A stretch of DNA of 24,123 nt from Giesbergeria sp. (GCA_017987055.1 JAGNUJ010000001.1:10710-34832); one strand, 5' to 3'; shown: positions 16,901 to 24,123, counted from the stretch's first letter. Notes: a model not told the origin generated them from the sequence alone. Made by a program: numbers and translations.

Positions 16901-17534
16901 CCGAAACGCCAACCGAGACGTTGAAATTGTTCCAGCGCCCTGGCGTGCGCTTGGCGGTGATGAAGTCCAGCACATCCGGGTGGTCGATGCGCAGCACGCC
17001 CATTTGCGCGCCCCGGCGCGCGCCAGCGCTTTCGACCGTCGAGCACGACTGGTCAAACACGTTGATGTAGCTGCACGGCCCCGAGGCCATCGAGTGCGTG
17101 CCTTTGACGTAGGCGCCGCGCGGGCGGATGCGCGAGAAGTCGTAGCCGACACCGCCGCCGCGGCGCATGGTTTCTGCCGCTTCGCGCAGCGCTTCGTAGA
17201 TGCCGGGGTAGCCCTCGTCGTCCACGCCTTGGATACAGTCGCCGACCGGTTGGACGAAGCAATTGATCAGCGTGGCTTGGATGTCGGTGCCAGCGGCGCT
17301 CATGATGCGGCCCGCCCCAATCGCACCGGCATGGAGGTTGGCCAAAAACAGCGCCTCGTATTTGGCGCGCAGCTTTTCGTGCTCAGCCGAGGCCAGCGCG
17401 CGGGCGACGCGGGCAAATAAATCATCGATGCCGGACTCGCCGGCTTTCAGGTATTTTTCGTGCAGCACATCGAGGCTGATCGGTTGGATGGCCGCTGCCG
17501 CACCGGCAGCAGGGGCTGATTTTTTGTCTGGCAT
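13938..17534 (-). CDS. nrdJ: Adenosylcobalamin-dependent ribonucleotide reductase (class II) with intein
   Basis: NrdJ converts ribonucleotides to deoxyribonucleotides using a cobalamin-generated thiyl radical, without oxygen. The precursor is 1198 residues: N-extein 1-298, intein 299-672, C-extein 673-1198, giving an 824-residue mature enzyme. Visible parts are NCFVQPVGD (redox Cys92), DQSCSTVESAGARRGAQ near 161-177, the split active site NP|CGEQPL, SYGCCDLG, the IAPTGTVSLAF loop and a C-terminal zinc ribbon with CPECG, CDYC and CGHLGTCG. Joining the exteins restores NxCxE, with radical Cys673 as the first C-extein residue, so activity requires precise splicing. The start at 17534 (MPDKKSAP) fits the family; the frame is open further to 17660 without support. 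The gene follows pgi by 126 bp. Confidence 0.95.
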   Translation of the reverse strand: MPDKKSAPAAGAAAAIQPISLDVLHEKYLKAGESGIDDLFARVARALASAEHEKLRAKYEALFLANLHAGAIGAGRIMSAAGTDIQATLINCFVQPVGDCIQGVDDEGYPGIYEALREAAETMRRGGGVGYDFSRIRPRGAYVKGTHSMASGPCSYINVFDQSCSTVESAGARRGAQMGVLRIDHPDVLDFITAKRTPGRWNNFNVSVGVSDAFIQAVQDDLPWELVHVAIPGEPLREQGAYQRADGLWVYQTVQAQELWDSVMQSAYDFAEPGILFLDHINTDNNLHYCESIAATNPCVTGDTRLATQYGLVRIDQLYASGQPLQVTVDKRALGHDECGVEVRPAKPAFMTARDAEVFRVVTADGYEIKATAWHDLYTARGKLKLSELQVGDELLVQTGKGQFGQQGSAALGQLLGLITGDGHFTNRGKGQEAVCINLWNQDRALADQVAETVNALIANSVQNVQHYQVKPVQVAQRNHVFIRSVLLARTLADFGFTKLTKLRVPEVVWQGSEDCVRAYLRALFQVDGTVNVSCASQSCSIRLSSSYPDLLKDVQVLLANFGVFSRLRLRRAPAVKAMPNGRGGQANYPCKAQYELIVDGQSREVFMQHIGFLSPQKNQPYHDWVQGKALHKTQSFISPVTEITYIGKEAVYDTTQPDHNTVIFNGLVSGQCGEQPLPSYGCCDLGPVILTRFVRQPFGFAGAPEFDFAAFESAVALQVRALDNVLDITFWPLPQQREEAHAKRRIGVGFTGMGNTLAMLCLRYDSDAGRAMAARIAQRMRDAAYAASVALAQEKGAFPKFDAEGYLASGTFASRLPAALQNDIRQHGIRNSHLLSIAPTGTVSLAFADNASNGIEPPFSWMYKRKKREADGSTSEYAVEDHAWRLYRQLGGDVNQLPDYFVSALEMSADGHIAMMEAVQPFVDTAISKTVNIPADYPYDDFKSLYLQAWRARLKGLATYRPNSILGAVLETHAVPEAAAAAADSASAAAPPALVDPMRTVIESRPKGALSAVAEKVEYWTQEGKKRLYLVVSFLPVPNAEGTGTVDRAIEFFMPVGQSSESQQWMTSSMRLLSLAARGGFLARALSDMRKVAWDRGPVRLGTHQKADGTQVPMWHESEVAAVAYAIQHILERRAKLRAPSALAGAVHAQEAQAEPSEPSTPPVMAGKKCPECGAHAVIRKDGCDYCTQCGHLGTCG
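15519..16640 (-). mobile_element. LAGLIDADG intein inside NrdJ, 374 residues, atypical C-terminal Gln
   Basis: The element begins with Cys (CVTGDTRLAT) after NP and ends NGLVSGQ before CGEQPLP, so both junctions are set by the conserved RNR active-site sequence. Splicing block A is at 1-10 and block B is IKATAWHDLYT at 71-81 with TxxH. Block F has VYDTTQPDHNTVIFNGL near 354-370. Block G is unusual: the usual His-Asn before the +1 Cys is Gly-Gln. The homing endonuclease part (about 101-340) has two LAGLIDADG motifs, LLGLITGDGH at 117-126 and YLRALFQVDG at 222-231, each keeping the metal-binding Asp, with no frameshift. The element is therefore potentially mobile. Confidence 0.93.
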
Positions 17535-17587
17535 AGGATTCCCGTAGAGAGAGCTGCACGGTGCAAGCGGGGTGCAGCAGAGCGCCT

Positions 17588-17629
17588 CAAAAATAAAAGG
17601 CGGCAGCCGATCATTTTGCGCCGCTGCCT
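17588..17629 (-). terminator. Possible Rho-independent terminator after pgi
   Basis: On the minus strand GGCAGC and GCTGCC (17628-17623 and 17607-17602) can pair across a 15-base loop, followed within two bases by the T-rich tract TTTTATTTTT. It lies between the pgi stop and the nrdJ start. The stem is short and the loop long, so it may only attenuate read-through into nrdJ. Confidence 0.4.
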
Positions 17630-17660
17630 GTAAATCGAGGCAGGGCTGACCCTGCTGCAT

Positions 17661-19301
17661 TTAGGCCTTCAAGCGCTGCAGCAATCCGGCGGTGGCAGCG
17701 TCCAAGCCGGCGCTGTCGCCGCTGGCCAAGCGTGGCTCGATGTCGCTTGCCAGCTGCTTGCCCAGCTCGACACCCCACTGGTCAAAACTGTTGATACCCC
17801 ACACCGAACCGGCAACGAATACACGGTGCTCGTACAGCGCAATCAGCGCCCCCAGCGATGCCGGGTCGAGTTGTTCAAGCAACAGCACGCTGCTGGGCCG
17901 GTTGCCGCTGAAATAGCGGTGACCGCAGCCGCTCTCGCGCCCCAGCATCAGCGCCTGCGCCTGCGCCAGCGCGTTGGCAACCAAGCGCGGGTGCTGCTCA
18001 GACAAATCGCGCCCGCCGCGGCGCAAGACGATGAATTCCACTGGAATCACGTCCTGCCCTTGGTGGATCATCTGGAAGAACGCGTGCTGGCCATTGGTGC
18101 CCGGCTCACCCCAAATGACGGGCGACGTGGCATACGGCAGGGTGCGCCCTTGCCAATCAACGCCCTTGCCGTTGCTTTCCATCTCCAGCTGCTGCAAATA
18201 CGCCGACAGTCGGCGCAGGCCGTGGCTGTAAGGCGCGATGCAGCGGCTGGTAAAGCCGTGAAAGTTGCGGTACCACACGTCCAGCAAACCCAGCCGCACC
18301 GGCAGATTGCGCTCTAGCGGGGTGTTAAAAAAATGCCCGTCCATCGCGTGCGCGCCGGCCAGCAGTTCTTGAAAAGCTTTTGCACCCACCGCAATCGCAA
18401 TCGGCAAACCAATTGCCGACCACAGCGAAAAGCGCCCACCGACCCAGTCCCAAAAACCAAAGGTGGTGCTGATGCCAAAGGCCGCCGCCGCTTCGATGTT
18501 GGTGGTTAGCGCGGCAAAGTGGCGCGCCAGTGGCAGTGGCGCATCAACATCTGCACTGCCGCCGTGCGCCAAAAACCACTCGCGCGCCGCATGGGCATTG
18601 ACCATCGTCTCGGCAGTGGTGAAGGTTTTGGAGGCAATCAAAAACAGCGTGTTCTCGGGGCGCAGTTGGCGCAGCAGGCTGCCCAGCTCCATGCCATCGA
18701 CGTTGGAGACAAAGTGCACCCGCTGACCGTCTTGCCAACGGTCTTGCAGCGCCGTCACTACCATCGCCGGCCCCAGACCCGAGCCGCCAATGCCGAGGCT
18801 GACGATGTCGGTAATCGCTGCATCGCGGCGCACGCACTCGGCGTACTGCAGCATGGCGTGCAGCGTGGTTTGCACATCGCGCTCGGCGCTTACTATGAAA
18901 TCAGGAGCTATCACCGCACGACTGGCGGGCGTTTGAGGCTGATTTGATGGTAAATCTCGCAGCAAATGGTGCAGTACCGCACGCTGCTCGGTGTGGTTGA
19001 TCGGCGCGCCGGCGCGCATGGCGTCGCGGTGCGCTTCTAAGTTGCACTCGCGTGCCAGCGCCAGCAGCAGCGCTTCGGTGGGCGCATCAATGCGGTTGCG
19101 CGACAAATCGGCAAATACATGCGGCGCTTCTTGGCTGAAAGCGGCGTAGCGGCCAGCGTCGGCCGCAAACGCGCTGCGCACATCGAAATGGCGACCGCTA
19201 CGCTCAAAGTGCGCGCGCAGCGCCGCCCACGCGGGCGTGTAGTCACAGCGGATGCGGTGCGGCTGCTGGGCGTGGGCAAAGTTGTACGCGGGCGGCTGCA
19301 T
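17661..19301 (-). CDS. pgi: Glucose-6-phosphate isomerase
   Basis: Pgi interconverts glucose-6-phosphate and fructose-6-phosphate in glycolysis and gluconeogenesis. The 546-residue protein has DIVSLGIGGSGLGPAMV, the KTFTTAETM phosphate-binding segment, LQQLEMESNGKG with the catalytic Glu, GTNGQHAFFQMIHQG with the catalytic His, and FVAGSVWGINSFDQWGVELGK with the catalytic Lys. The ATG at 19301 directly follows the tal stop (TGAATG), so the two are translationally coupled. Residues of about 117-138 (LPSNQPQTPASRAVIAPD onward) are not part of the normal fold; they are encoded by an in-frame copy of the interspersed repeat between HHLLRD and AERDVQTTLHAML. All catalytic motifs are intact, so the enzyme is probably active. 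Confidence 0.97.
   Translation of the reverse strand: MQPPAYNFAHAQQPHRIRCDYTPAWAALRAHFERSGRHFDVRSAFAADAGRYAAFSQEAPHVFADLSRNRIDAPTEALLLALARECNLEAHRDAMRAGAPINHTEQRAVLHHLLRDLPSNQPQTPASRAVIAPDFIVSAERDVQTTLHAMLQYAECVRRDAAITDIVSLGIGGSGLGPAMVVTALQDRWQDGQRVHFVSNVDGMELGSLLRQLRPENTLFLIASKTFTTAETMVNAHAAREWFLAHGGSADVDAPLPLARHFAALTTNIEAAAAFGISTTFGFWDWVGGRFSLWSAIGLPIAIAVGAKAFQELLAGAHAMDGHFFNTPLERNLPVRLGLLDVWYRNFHGFTSRCIAPYSHGLRRLSAYLQQLEMESNGKGVDWQGRTLPYATSPVIWGEPGTNGQHAFFQMIHQGQDVIPVEFIVLRRGGRDLSEQHPRLVANALAQAQALMLGRESGCGHRYFSGNRPSSVLLLEQLDPASLGALIALYEHRVFVAGSVWGINSFDQWGVELGKQLASDIEPRLASGDSAGLDAATAGLLQRLKA
18891..18953 (+). repeat. ~60-bp interspersed repeat inserted in frame in pgi
   Basis: On the plus strand this copy runs from TACTATGAAATCAG to GAGGCTGATTTGATGG. 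It shares GAGGCTGATTTGA (18935-18947) with the reverse complement of 20417-20429. AGCT and CGCACG sit at the same places, with the same 29-base AGCT-to-GAGG spacing as the other copies. It encodes about 21 extra residues of Pgi without breaking the frame. The core is more diverged than in the intergenic copies. Confidence 0.7.
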
Positions 19302-20249
19302 TCAGGGCGCGAGCAGCAGTTGTTCGAGCTTGACGGTGTCTGCTGCAAAAGCGCGGATACCCTCGGCCAGCTTCTCCGTCGCCATCGCGTCGGCATTGAG
19401 CGCGTAGCGGAAAGCGGCTTCGTCGTACTGGACGGCGGGCAAGTCCAACGCCTGCGCCGCTTGCGCGTCCAGCGCACGCACCAAAGGTGCCTCGGTAGCG
19501 GCCAGTTGCGCCAACAAATCCGGCGCAATCGTCAGCAAATCGCAACCTGCCAGCGCGGTGATTTGGCCGACATTGCGAAAGCTCGCGCCCATCACCTCGG
19601 TGGCCACGCCAAAGCGCTTGTAGTGGTTGTAAATGGCGCGCACCGACTGCACGCCGGGGTCATTGGCACCGGCCATCGCCGCCTCGTCCCAGCCTGCGCC
19701 AGCTTGTTTCTTGTACCAGTCGTAAATACGCCCAACAAACGGCGAAATCAGCTGCACCTTGGCCTGACCGCAAGCGACGGCCTGGGCAAACGAGAACAGC
19801 AGCGTCAAATTGGTGTGGATGCCGCGCTGCTCCAGCTGGCGCGCGGCCTCGATGCCTTCCCATGTGGCGGCAATTTTGATCAGTACGCGGTCAATGTGGA
19901 TGCCCTCGGCTTGGTACAGCTCAATCAGGTGCTCGGCACGGGTGACGGTGGCGCTGGTGTCAAAGCTCAGGCGCGCATCGACTTCGGTGGAGACGCGCCC
20001 GGGAATGATGGACAAAATCTCGCAGCCAAATCTCACCAGTAAACGATCCATCACCTCGTCCAACTGGCGGCCTTGCCAGCGCTGAACCACTTCGCGCAGC
20101 AGCGGCGCGTAGTCGCTCTTTTGCACTGCTTTCAAAATCAACGACGGATTGGTGGTGGCGTCTTGCGGGCGAAATTGCGCCAACTGGTGAAAATCGCCGG
20201 TATCGGCCACTACGGTGGTGAGTTGTTTCAGTGCGTCGAGTTGGTGCAT
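19302..20249 (-). CDS. tal: Transaldolase
   Basis: Transaldolase moves a dihydroxyacetone unit between sugar phosphates in the non-oxidative pentose phosphate pathway. The 315-residue protein has DTGDF with Asp16, [11 protein letters not shown] at 29-39, the [12 protein letters not shown] segment at 87-98, and the Schiff-base lysine Lys125 in [11 protein letters not shown]. The [11 protein letters not shown] and [14 protein letters not shown] segments are also present. This is the classical TalB-type length. The ATG at 20249 is preferred (AGGGA nine bases upstream); a TTG at 20258 would add three residues. Its stop abuts the pgi start, so carbon flux genes tal and pgi form one unit. Confidence 0.97.
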   Translation of the reverse strand: MHQLDALKQLTTVVADTGDFHQLAQFRPQDATTNPSLILKAVQKSDYAPLLREVVQRWQGRQLDEVMDRLLVRFGCEILSIIPGRVSTEVDARLSFDTSATVTRAEHLIELYQAEGIHIDRVLIKIAATWEGIEAARQLEQRGIHTNLTLLFSFAQAVACGQAKVQLISPFVGRIYDWYKKQAGAGWDEAAMAGANDPGVQSVRAIYNHYKRFGVATEVMGASFRNVGQITALAGCDLLTIAPDLLAQLAATEAPLVRALDAQAAQALDLPAVQYDEAAFRYALNADAMATEKLAEGIRAFAADTVKLEQLLLAP

Positions 20250-20414
20250 GGTCGTCAATCCCTAAGACATAACAATCCCCGAGTGTATGCGGCGCGCACC
20301 GTGGTTTTAGTGGCACTAAAGCAACGGCAATTGGGCACTGCAACGGCTCGCTTGCGGCTGGCAGGTGCCAGCTGTCGCCCGAGCGCCTGCCATGCCTCAG
20401 GCGCGTTAATTTAT

Positions 20415-20474
20415 AGTCAAATCAGCCTCTAGCCCAATAAACACGTGCGCTAGCAGCTATTATTTTTGCTGATT
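20415..20474 (-). repeat. ~60-bp interspersed repeat between the M20 gene and tal
   Basis: This copy shares the 20-mer ACGTGCGCTAGCAGCTATTA (20443-20462) with the hslV-hslU copy, and the 13-mer TCAAATCAGCCTC (20417-20429) with the reverse complement of the pgi copy. It therefore bridges the two and shows that they are one family. It sits about 20 bp from the 5' end of the M20 gene's upstream neighbour region, within the 242-bp gap after the tal start. Ends are approximate. Confidence 0.75.
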
Positions 20475-20491
20475 TAATCAGTGCGAGCGGC

Positions 20492-21715
20492 TCACCAAGT
20501 GGGCAGCGGCATCGCTTGCTCGACCAAGCTCGCGTGCAGCGCAGCGCCCAGCGGCAGCACTTCGTCGTTGAAGTCGTAGCGCGTGCTGTGCAGGCCGCAG
20601 CTGCCCACGCCGGCATCGTTGCTTTGCCCCAGCCGCAAATAAGCGCCGGGCTTGCTTTGCAGCATGAAGGAGAAGTCTTCGGCACCCATGCTGGGTTCTA
20701 AGTTGCGCACCAAGTTTTCCGCGCCGACCAGCGCTTGGGCCACGTCGCCGGCAAAAATCGCTTCGGCTTCGCTGTTGATGGTGGCCGGGTAAATGCGCTC
20801 GTAATGCACCGTGGCCGTTGCACCAAAGCCCAGCGCAATGGCGCTGCACAGCTCGCGCAAACGCTGCTCGAGCATGTTTTGCACCACCGGGTCAAAACTG
20901 CGCACCGTGCCAACCAAGGTGGCCTTGCCCGGCAGCACGCTGAAAGCGCCCAAATCGCCCGCCTGCACGGCGCACAAGCTGACCACGGCGCTGTGCAGCG
21001 GTCGCACGTTGCGCGCCACAATGCTTTGCGCCGCCGTGATGATGTGCGCCGCCACCAGCACCACGTCCACCGCCTGATAAGCGTGCGCGCCGTGACCGCC
21101 GCGCCCCGTGATTTCGATGGTGATGCGGTCGGCCGCCGCCATCATGGCGCCGCTGTTGAGGCCGACGGTGCCGGCCTTCATCGCCGGCCAGTTGTGCATG
21201 GCATACACCGACTGCACCGGAAAGCGCTCAAACAGGCCGTCTTCTATCATCACGCGCGCACCGGCCAAGCCTTCTTCACCGGGCTGAAAAATCAGCACGG
21301 CGGTGCCATCGAAATTGCGCGTCGCCGCCAAATAGCGCGCCGCGCCAATCAGCATCGCCGTGTGGCCGTCGTGGCCGCAGCCGTGCATCAGGCCCGGTTT
21401 CATGGAGCGCCAAGGCATGTCGCTTTCTTCGGTCATCGGCAGGGCATCCATGTCGGCGCGCAGGCCGACCATGCTGCCACTGGCCGTGCTGCGCCCGCGC
21501 ACCACCGCGACGATGCCGGTGCGGCCAATGCCGTCGTGAATCTCATCGACACCGCAGACTTTGAGCGCCTCTTTGACGCGCGCGCCGGTGTAGACCTCTT
21601 CAAAGCCCAGCTCGGGGTGGGCGTGCAAATCGCGGCGCAGGGCGACCAGCTCGGGGTAATACTGGCTGATGTGCGCAAAAGCGCGGCCACCAGCTTTGAA
21701 ACGGGGAACTTGCAT
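20492..21715 (-). CDS. M20 family metallo-amidohydrolase (hippurate hydrolase-like)
   Basis: These cytoplasmic zinc or manganese enzymes hydrolyse N-acyl amino acids or similar amides; the substrate here is not known. The 407-residue protein has LRRDLHAHPELGFEE at 26-40, LRADMDALP at 85-93, the metal-binding HGCGHDGHTAM at 111-121, QPGEEGLAGA with the catalytic Glu pair at 147-148, AMHNWP with His174, and MGAEDFSFM plus GLHSTRYDFND near the end. It fits the M20D group. I use the ATG at 21715 because the M20 opening follows. The longer frame begins at 21784, inside the porin terminator hairpin, which is implausible. It lies downstream of the porin gene on the same strand. Confidence 0.93.
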   Translation of the reverse strand: MQVPRFKAGGRAFAHISQYYPELVALRRDLHAHPELGFEEVYTGARVKEALKVCGVDEIHDGIGRTGIVAVVRGRSTASGSMVGLRADMDALPMTEESDMPWRSMKPGLMHGCGHDGHTAMLIGAARYLAATRNFDGTAVLIFQPGEEGLAGARVMIEDGLFERFPVQSVYAMHNWPAMKAGTVGLNSGAMMAAADRITIEITGRGGHGAHAYQAVDVVLVAAHIITAAQSIVARNVRPLHSAVVSLCAVQAGDLGAFSVLPGKATLVGTVRSFDPVVQNMLEQRLRELCSAIALGFGATATVHYERIYPATINSEAEAIFAGDVAQALVGAENLVRNLEPSMGAEDFSFMLQSKPGAYLRLGQSNDAGVGSCGLHSTRYDFNDEVLPLGAALHASLVEQAMPLPTW

Positions 21716-21782
21716 CCATCGGCTCCAGCAAAGCCTGCGCGTGCTTGTTGTAATGCGCGCCGGCCCGTCGTACACAAAAAGC

Positions 21783-21820
21783 AAAAGCCGCCAAACCCGA
21801 AGGTTGGCGGCTTTTTTTAT
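21783..21820 (-). terminator. Strong Rho-independent terminator downstream of the porin
   Basis: A 12-bp stem, AAAAGCCGCCAA (21783-21794) with TTGGCGGCTTTT (21804-21815), encloses a 9-base loop. On the minus strand it is followed by TTTTGCTTTTT, and on the plus strand by a T-run to 21818, so it could work in both directions. It ends the porin transcript and insulates the M20 gene. Confidence 0.88.
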
Positions 21821-21851
21821 CTGCTGAAAGCTGGCCTAGGCCAGCCGTTCA

Positions 21852-22916
21852 TTAGAAAGCGTGGCGAACACCGACTTGGAAGCCGGTTTGGTTCTCACCA
21901 CGTGCGGCACCCAGTTCCAAGCCCGTGCCACCCAGACCGCGGACCGATTGCTCTTTGTTCTTCAGGAAAGCAACGGTGCCGTACACAGCGGTGCGCTTGG
22001 ACATGTCATAGACATAACCAACGGAGAACTGGTGTGCGTCGTCCTTGCTGTTCTTCTGGTCGTAGTGAGCGTACTGGGCCTTGATGGTGCCAGGACCAAC
22101 AGGAGCGGAAACGCCCAGCAGGTAGTTGGTGTACTTGGTGTCTACGTTAGAAACGACTTGCTCGTACTTAACTTGCTGCACCAGACCGGAGAGCTTCAGC
22201 ATGCCCAGATCGTAGGAAGCGCCCAACGAAACTTGGGTACGGTCATTCTGAACAGCACGCAAATTACCGTTGTTTTTGTCCATAGCCAAAGACACGCTCA
22301 GGGGGCCGTTGTCGTAAGCGACGTAACCACCAACGTAACGGTTAGTTTTGTTGCTAGCAGCATCCTCGCCAAAGGCGTAGTTCACTGCGCCGGTGATACC
22401 GCCGAAGTTAGGCGTGTAGTAGCTCAGCATGTTGCTAGCACGGATGCCATTGCTGTCAGCATCAGTTTTAGCGTCGTGCGTGCCAGCCCAGCCCAAGAAC
22501 TGGCCCATGCCGACTTGGCCAAACACGTCGTACGTGCTGGTTTTGACGTAGCCAGCGGTCAGATCACGACCCAGACGCACTTCACCGAAGCCGCCCATCA
22601 GGCTCAGGGTAGAGCGGCGCTTGAAGCTGAAACCGGCAGTGCCGTCATCAGGGCTGAGTTGGCCTTCGAGCCAGAAACCAGCCTTCAAGCCGCCGCCGAG
22701 GTCTTCAACACCACGGAAGCCCAAACGGCTGTTCACGTTGCCATTGCTGGTCATGCCGTTGTTGCTCTGACCTGCGTAGCCGCCATCGGCTTTGTTGCCG
22801 CTGTTCTTGACATAGCCAACACCCATGTCGACAACGCCGAACAGGGTCACGGAAGACTGGGCCATTGCGGCGCCGGAAGCAGCCAAAACGGCCAGGGCAA
22901 TCAGGGATTTTTTCAT
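21852..22916 (-). CDS. Outer-membrane porin, Gram-negative (Omp32-like) family
   Basis: This is a 16-stranded trimeric general-diffusion porin of the type that dominates the outer membrane of Burkholderiales. The 354-residue precursor has a signal peptide [19 protein letters not shown] with cleavage before QSSVTLFG. The typical first strand follows ([13 protein letters not shown]), then [21 protein letters not shown] with the RSTLSLMG and FGEVRLGRD segments. The C-terminus is VGVRHAF with the terminal Phe needed for BAM recognition. A GGAG ribosome-binding site lies ten bases upstream of the ATG. Codon choice looks more uniform than in neighbours, consistent with high expression. A strong terminator follows. 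Ion or substrate selectivity cannot be read from sequence. Confidence 0.96.
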   Translation of the reverse strand: MKKSLIALAVLAASGAAMAQSSVTLFGVVDMGVGYVKNSGNKADGGYAGQSNNGMTSNGNVNSRLGFRGVEDLGGGLKAGFWLEGQLSPDDGTAGFSFKRRSTLSLMGGFGEVRLGRDLTAGYVKTSTYDVFGQVGMGQFLGWAGTHDAKTDADSNGIRASNMLSYYTPNFGGITGAVNYAFGEDAASNKTNRYVGGYVAYDNGPLSVSLAMDKNNGNLRAVQNDRTQVSLGASYDLGMLKLSGLVQQVKYEQVVSNVDTKYTNYLLGVSAPVGPGTIKAQYAHYDQKNSKDDAHQFSVGYVYDMSKRTAVYGTVAFLKNKEQSVRGLGGTGLELGAARGENQTGFQVGVRHAF

Positions 22917-23235
22917 TGAATTTACTCCAAGGTTTAACGTAGGGCACCGGCTCGGTTGGGATTACAGATGCAGCATCTGCGCAGTCCGCCGGTTGCCCGG
23001 GCCAACCTCCTGGTGGGGAAGTTATGGCTATTGCACCAGACCAAGCCCGGTTGCGCAAAGAAATTCCCCCAGAATGCAGCGCCAAGCCAAAAAACCGTTG
23101 CTACTCAACAACAACCCCGGACAGCGTGTCACCTCTGCTCTGAGCGCTATCACTACAGGGTGGTTTAACTGGTCGGACAATTGCCCCCTTAGCACCCTTG
23201 CGGCACACGCTGCACCCACTCAAAGGAACGCAAAT
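22917..23235. promoter_or_regulatory. Divergent intergenic region between the porin and coq7
   Basis: This 319-bp stretch must hold the promoters of both the porin (minus) and coq7 (plus). A weak minus-strand candidate is TTGCGC (23058-23053), a 17-base spacer and TGCAAT (23035-23030), which would leave a porin leader of about 100 nt. Two palindromes lie in that leader: CAGATGC-A-GCATCTG at 22965-22979 (perfect 7-bp arms) and an imperfect 17-mer GGTTGcCCGGGcCAACC at 22991-23007. They could be operators or leader hairpins. A ribosome-binding site AAAGGAA precedes coq7. A plus-strand frame is open through the region but has no homology. Confidence 0.4.
22965..22979. repeat. Perfect palindrome in the porin leader
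   Basis: Seven-base arms CAGATGC and GCATCTG surround one central base, about 50 bp upstream of the porin ATG. It may be a regulator site or a small RNA-leader hairpin. No named regulator motif is recognised. Confidence 0.4.
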
Positions 23236-23853
23236 ATGGACAAATTCCTGACAACCGCCGACGCCGCTTTGCGCACGCTGTTTGCCGCACCCCGAGCAGC
23301 GCAAGAATCGCCCGCGCACCTGATTGCACCAGCGGCGCTATCAGAACAAGAGCGGCGCCTCTCGGGCGCTTTGATGCGTGTCAATCATGTTGGTGAAGTT
23401 TGCGCCCAAGCTCTCTACACCGCGCAAGCCGCTGTCACCAAAGATGACCAGCTGCGCGCACATTTATTACAAGCCGCCCGTGAAGAAGGCGACCACTTGG
23501 CGTGGACGCGCGAGCGCCTGAATGAGCTGGGCGCGCGCCCCAGTTTGCTCAACCCGCTGTGGTACGCCGGCGCGTTTGCGGTCGGCTTGGTGGCCTCCAA
23601 AATCAGCGACGGCGTCAGCCTAGGATTTGTGGTCGAGACCGAAAACCAAGTCGCCGCCCACCTACAAAGCCACCTGCACCGCCTGCCCGAGCAGGACTTG
23701 GCCTCGCGCGCCGTGGTCGAGCGTATGAAGGACGACGAAGAGCGCCACGCCAGCGACGCGATGGCGGCTGGCGCGATACCGCTGCCACCACAAGCGCGCG
23801 CCCTGATGCGCGCAGCGGCCAAAGTGATGACCACTACCGCGCACTACGTTTAA
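23236..23853 (+). CDS. coq7: 3-demethoxyubiquinol 3-hydroxylase Coq7
   Basis: Coq7 is a membrane-associated di-iron monooxygenase that performs the last hydroxylation in ubiquinone biosynthesis. The 205-residue protein shows the carboxylate-bridged metal ligands: Glu54 in RVNHVGEV, E84 and H87 in EEGDH, Glu136 in ETENQ, and E168 with H171 in DEERH. The hydrophobic helix [16 protein letters not shown] (108-123) fits membrane association. This is the Coq7 type found in betaproteobacteria in place of, or beside, UbiF. The ATG at 23236 is chosen because AAAGGAA precedes it and family similarity begins in the next 30 residues; the frame stays open 411 nt upstream without homology. It is the only plus-strand gene here. 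Confidence 0.96.
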   Translation: MDKFLTTADAALRTLFAAPRAAQESPAHLIAPAALSEQERRLSGALMRVNHVGEVCAQALYTAQAAVTKDDQLRAHLLQAAREEGDHLAWTRERLNELGARPSLLNPLWYAGAFAVGLVASKISDGVSLGFVVETENQVAAHLQSHLHRLPEQDLASRAVVERMKDDEERHASDAMAAGAIPLPPQARALMRAAAKVMTTTAHYV

Positions 23854-24123
23854 CTACGCCTCCAGCACCTCAAAGCTGGTGGTGATGGCCGCGGTTTTGC
23901 CCAGCATGATGCTGGCCGAGCAGTATTTTTCGTGGCTCATGGCAATGGCGCGCTCGATGGCGGTGGCCGGCAGGTTTTTGCCGGTCAGCGTGAAGTGCAT
24001 GTGGATGGTGGTGAACACCTTAGGGTCGGTCTCGGCGCGCTCGGTGGTCAGTTTGACGCTGCAGCCGCGCACATCGTGGCGGCCGCGCTTCAAAATCAGC
24101 ACCACGTCATAAGCAGTGCAGCC
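23854..24123 (-). CDS. OsmC/Ohr family protein, YhfA-like (5' end beyond window)
   Basis: OsmC-fold proteins use two cysteines to reduce peroxides; the YhfA branch has no settled physiological role. Only the C-terminal 89 residues are visible. They start GCTAYDVV at the right edge, which carries the first conserved Cys, continue ILKRGRHDVRGCSVKLTTE, then HMHFTLTGKNL, and include the second conserved Cys in SHEKYCSASIML. The end TTSFEVLEA matches the family. The gene converges on coq7: its stop codon begins at the base after the coq7 stop, with no intergenic space, and I see no terminator between the two. Confidence 0.88.
   Translation of the reverse strand, partial: GCTAYDVVLILKRGRHDVRGCSVKLTTERAETDPKVFTTIHMHFTLTGKNLPATAIERAIAMSHEKYCSASIMLGKTAAITTSFEVLEA

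Noticed and set aside
13914..17420. Long plus-strand open frames (604 and 499 residues) opposite nrdJ
   Set aside because: They are antisense shadows of a GC-rich gene with strong codon bias; their sequences are Arg-, Ala- and His-rich without domains.
17535..17660. 42-residue N-terminal extension of nrdJ
   Set aside because: It covers the probable pgi terminator and is unlike the family; MPDKK at 17534 is the natural start.
22825..23235. N-terminal extension of coq7 (137 residues)
   Set aside because: The extension overlaps the porin gene on the other strand and has no homology; the ATG at 23236 has a good ribosome-binding site.
1..24123. CRISPR array, tRNA, rRNA or prophage genes
   Set aside because: No regularly spaced repeats, no cloverleaf or rRNA-like sequence and no phage or transposase proteins were seen.

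Overview
The window looks like the chromosome of a Gram-negative betaproteobacterium, most likely Comamonadaceae (Burkholderiales). The reasons are GC-rich coding sequence, an Omp32-type porin, a long N-terminally extended DksA with a degenerate zinc site, an hslVU block next to the division/cell-wall cluster, and a ~60-bp interspersed repeat that I recall from Comamonadaceae genomes. Almost everything is on the minus strand; only coq7 is on the plus strand. I found no rRNA, tRNA, CRISPR array or transposase.

Layout, left to right. (1) 1-4167 is the start of the division and cell-wall (dcw) cluster, transcribed rsmH > ftsL > ftsI > murE with overlapping stops and starts; murE runs off the left edge. 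mraZ, which normally heads this cluster, is not upstream of rsmH. In its place is a 319-bp gap with two inverted repeats. (2) 4487-11195 holds the proteostasis and stress block hslU, hslV, a STAS-like protein, dksA, a His-rich COG0523 metallochaperone GTPase and a DUF484 protein. xerC, which often sits near DUF484, is absent. (3) 11292-13263 is an AT-rich island carrying an Eco47II-type restriction endonuclease and a C5 cytosine methyltransferase with an N-terminal helix-turn-helix-like region. (4) 13321-20249 is a same-strand run of tal, pgi, nrdJ and a nitroreductase. nrdJ (B12-dependent ribonucleotide reductase) is interrupted by a 374-residue intein placed directly in front of the catalytic radical cysteine. 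The intein has intact LAGLIDADG motifs but an atypical C-terminus (...Ser-Gly-Gln instead of His-Asn). (5) 20492-24123 has an M20 amidohydrolase, a major porin with a strong terminator, coq7 (ubiquinone hydroxylase) and the C-terminal part of an OsmC-like protein cut by the right edge.

How the genes work together: most of the window is conserved housekeeping. Three kinds of accessory DNA sit on top of it: the restriction-modification island, the intein, and a degenerate short repeat. The repeat has full-length copies between hslV and hslU, between the M20 gene and tal, and in frame inside pgi. A fragment lies in frame inside murE. The intein and the coding copies of the repeat are the most unusual observations. 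I did not find a clearly novel multi-gene system.
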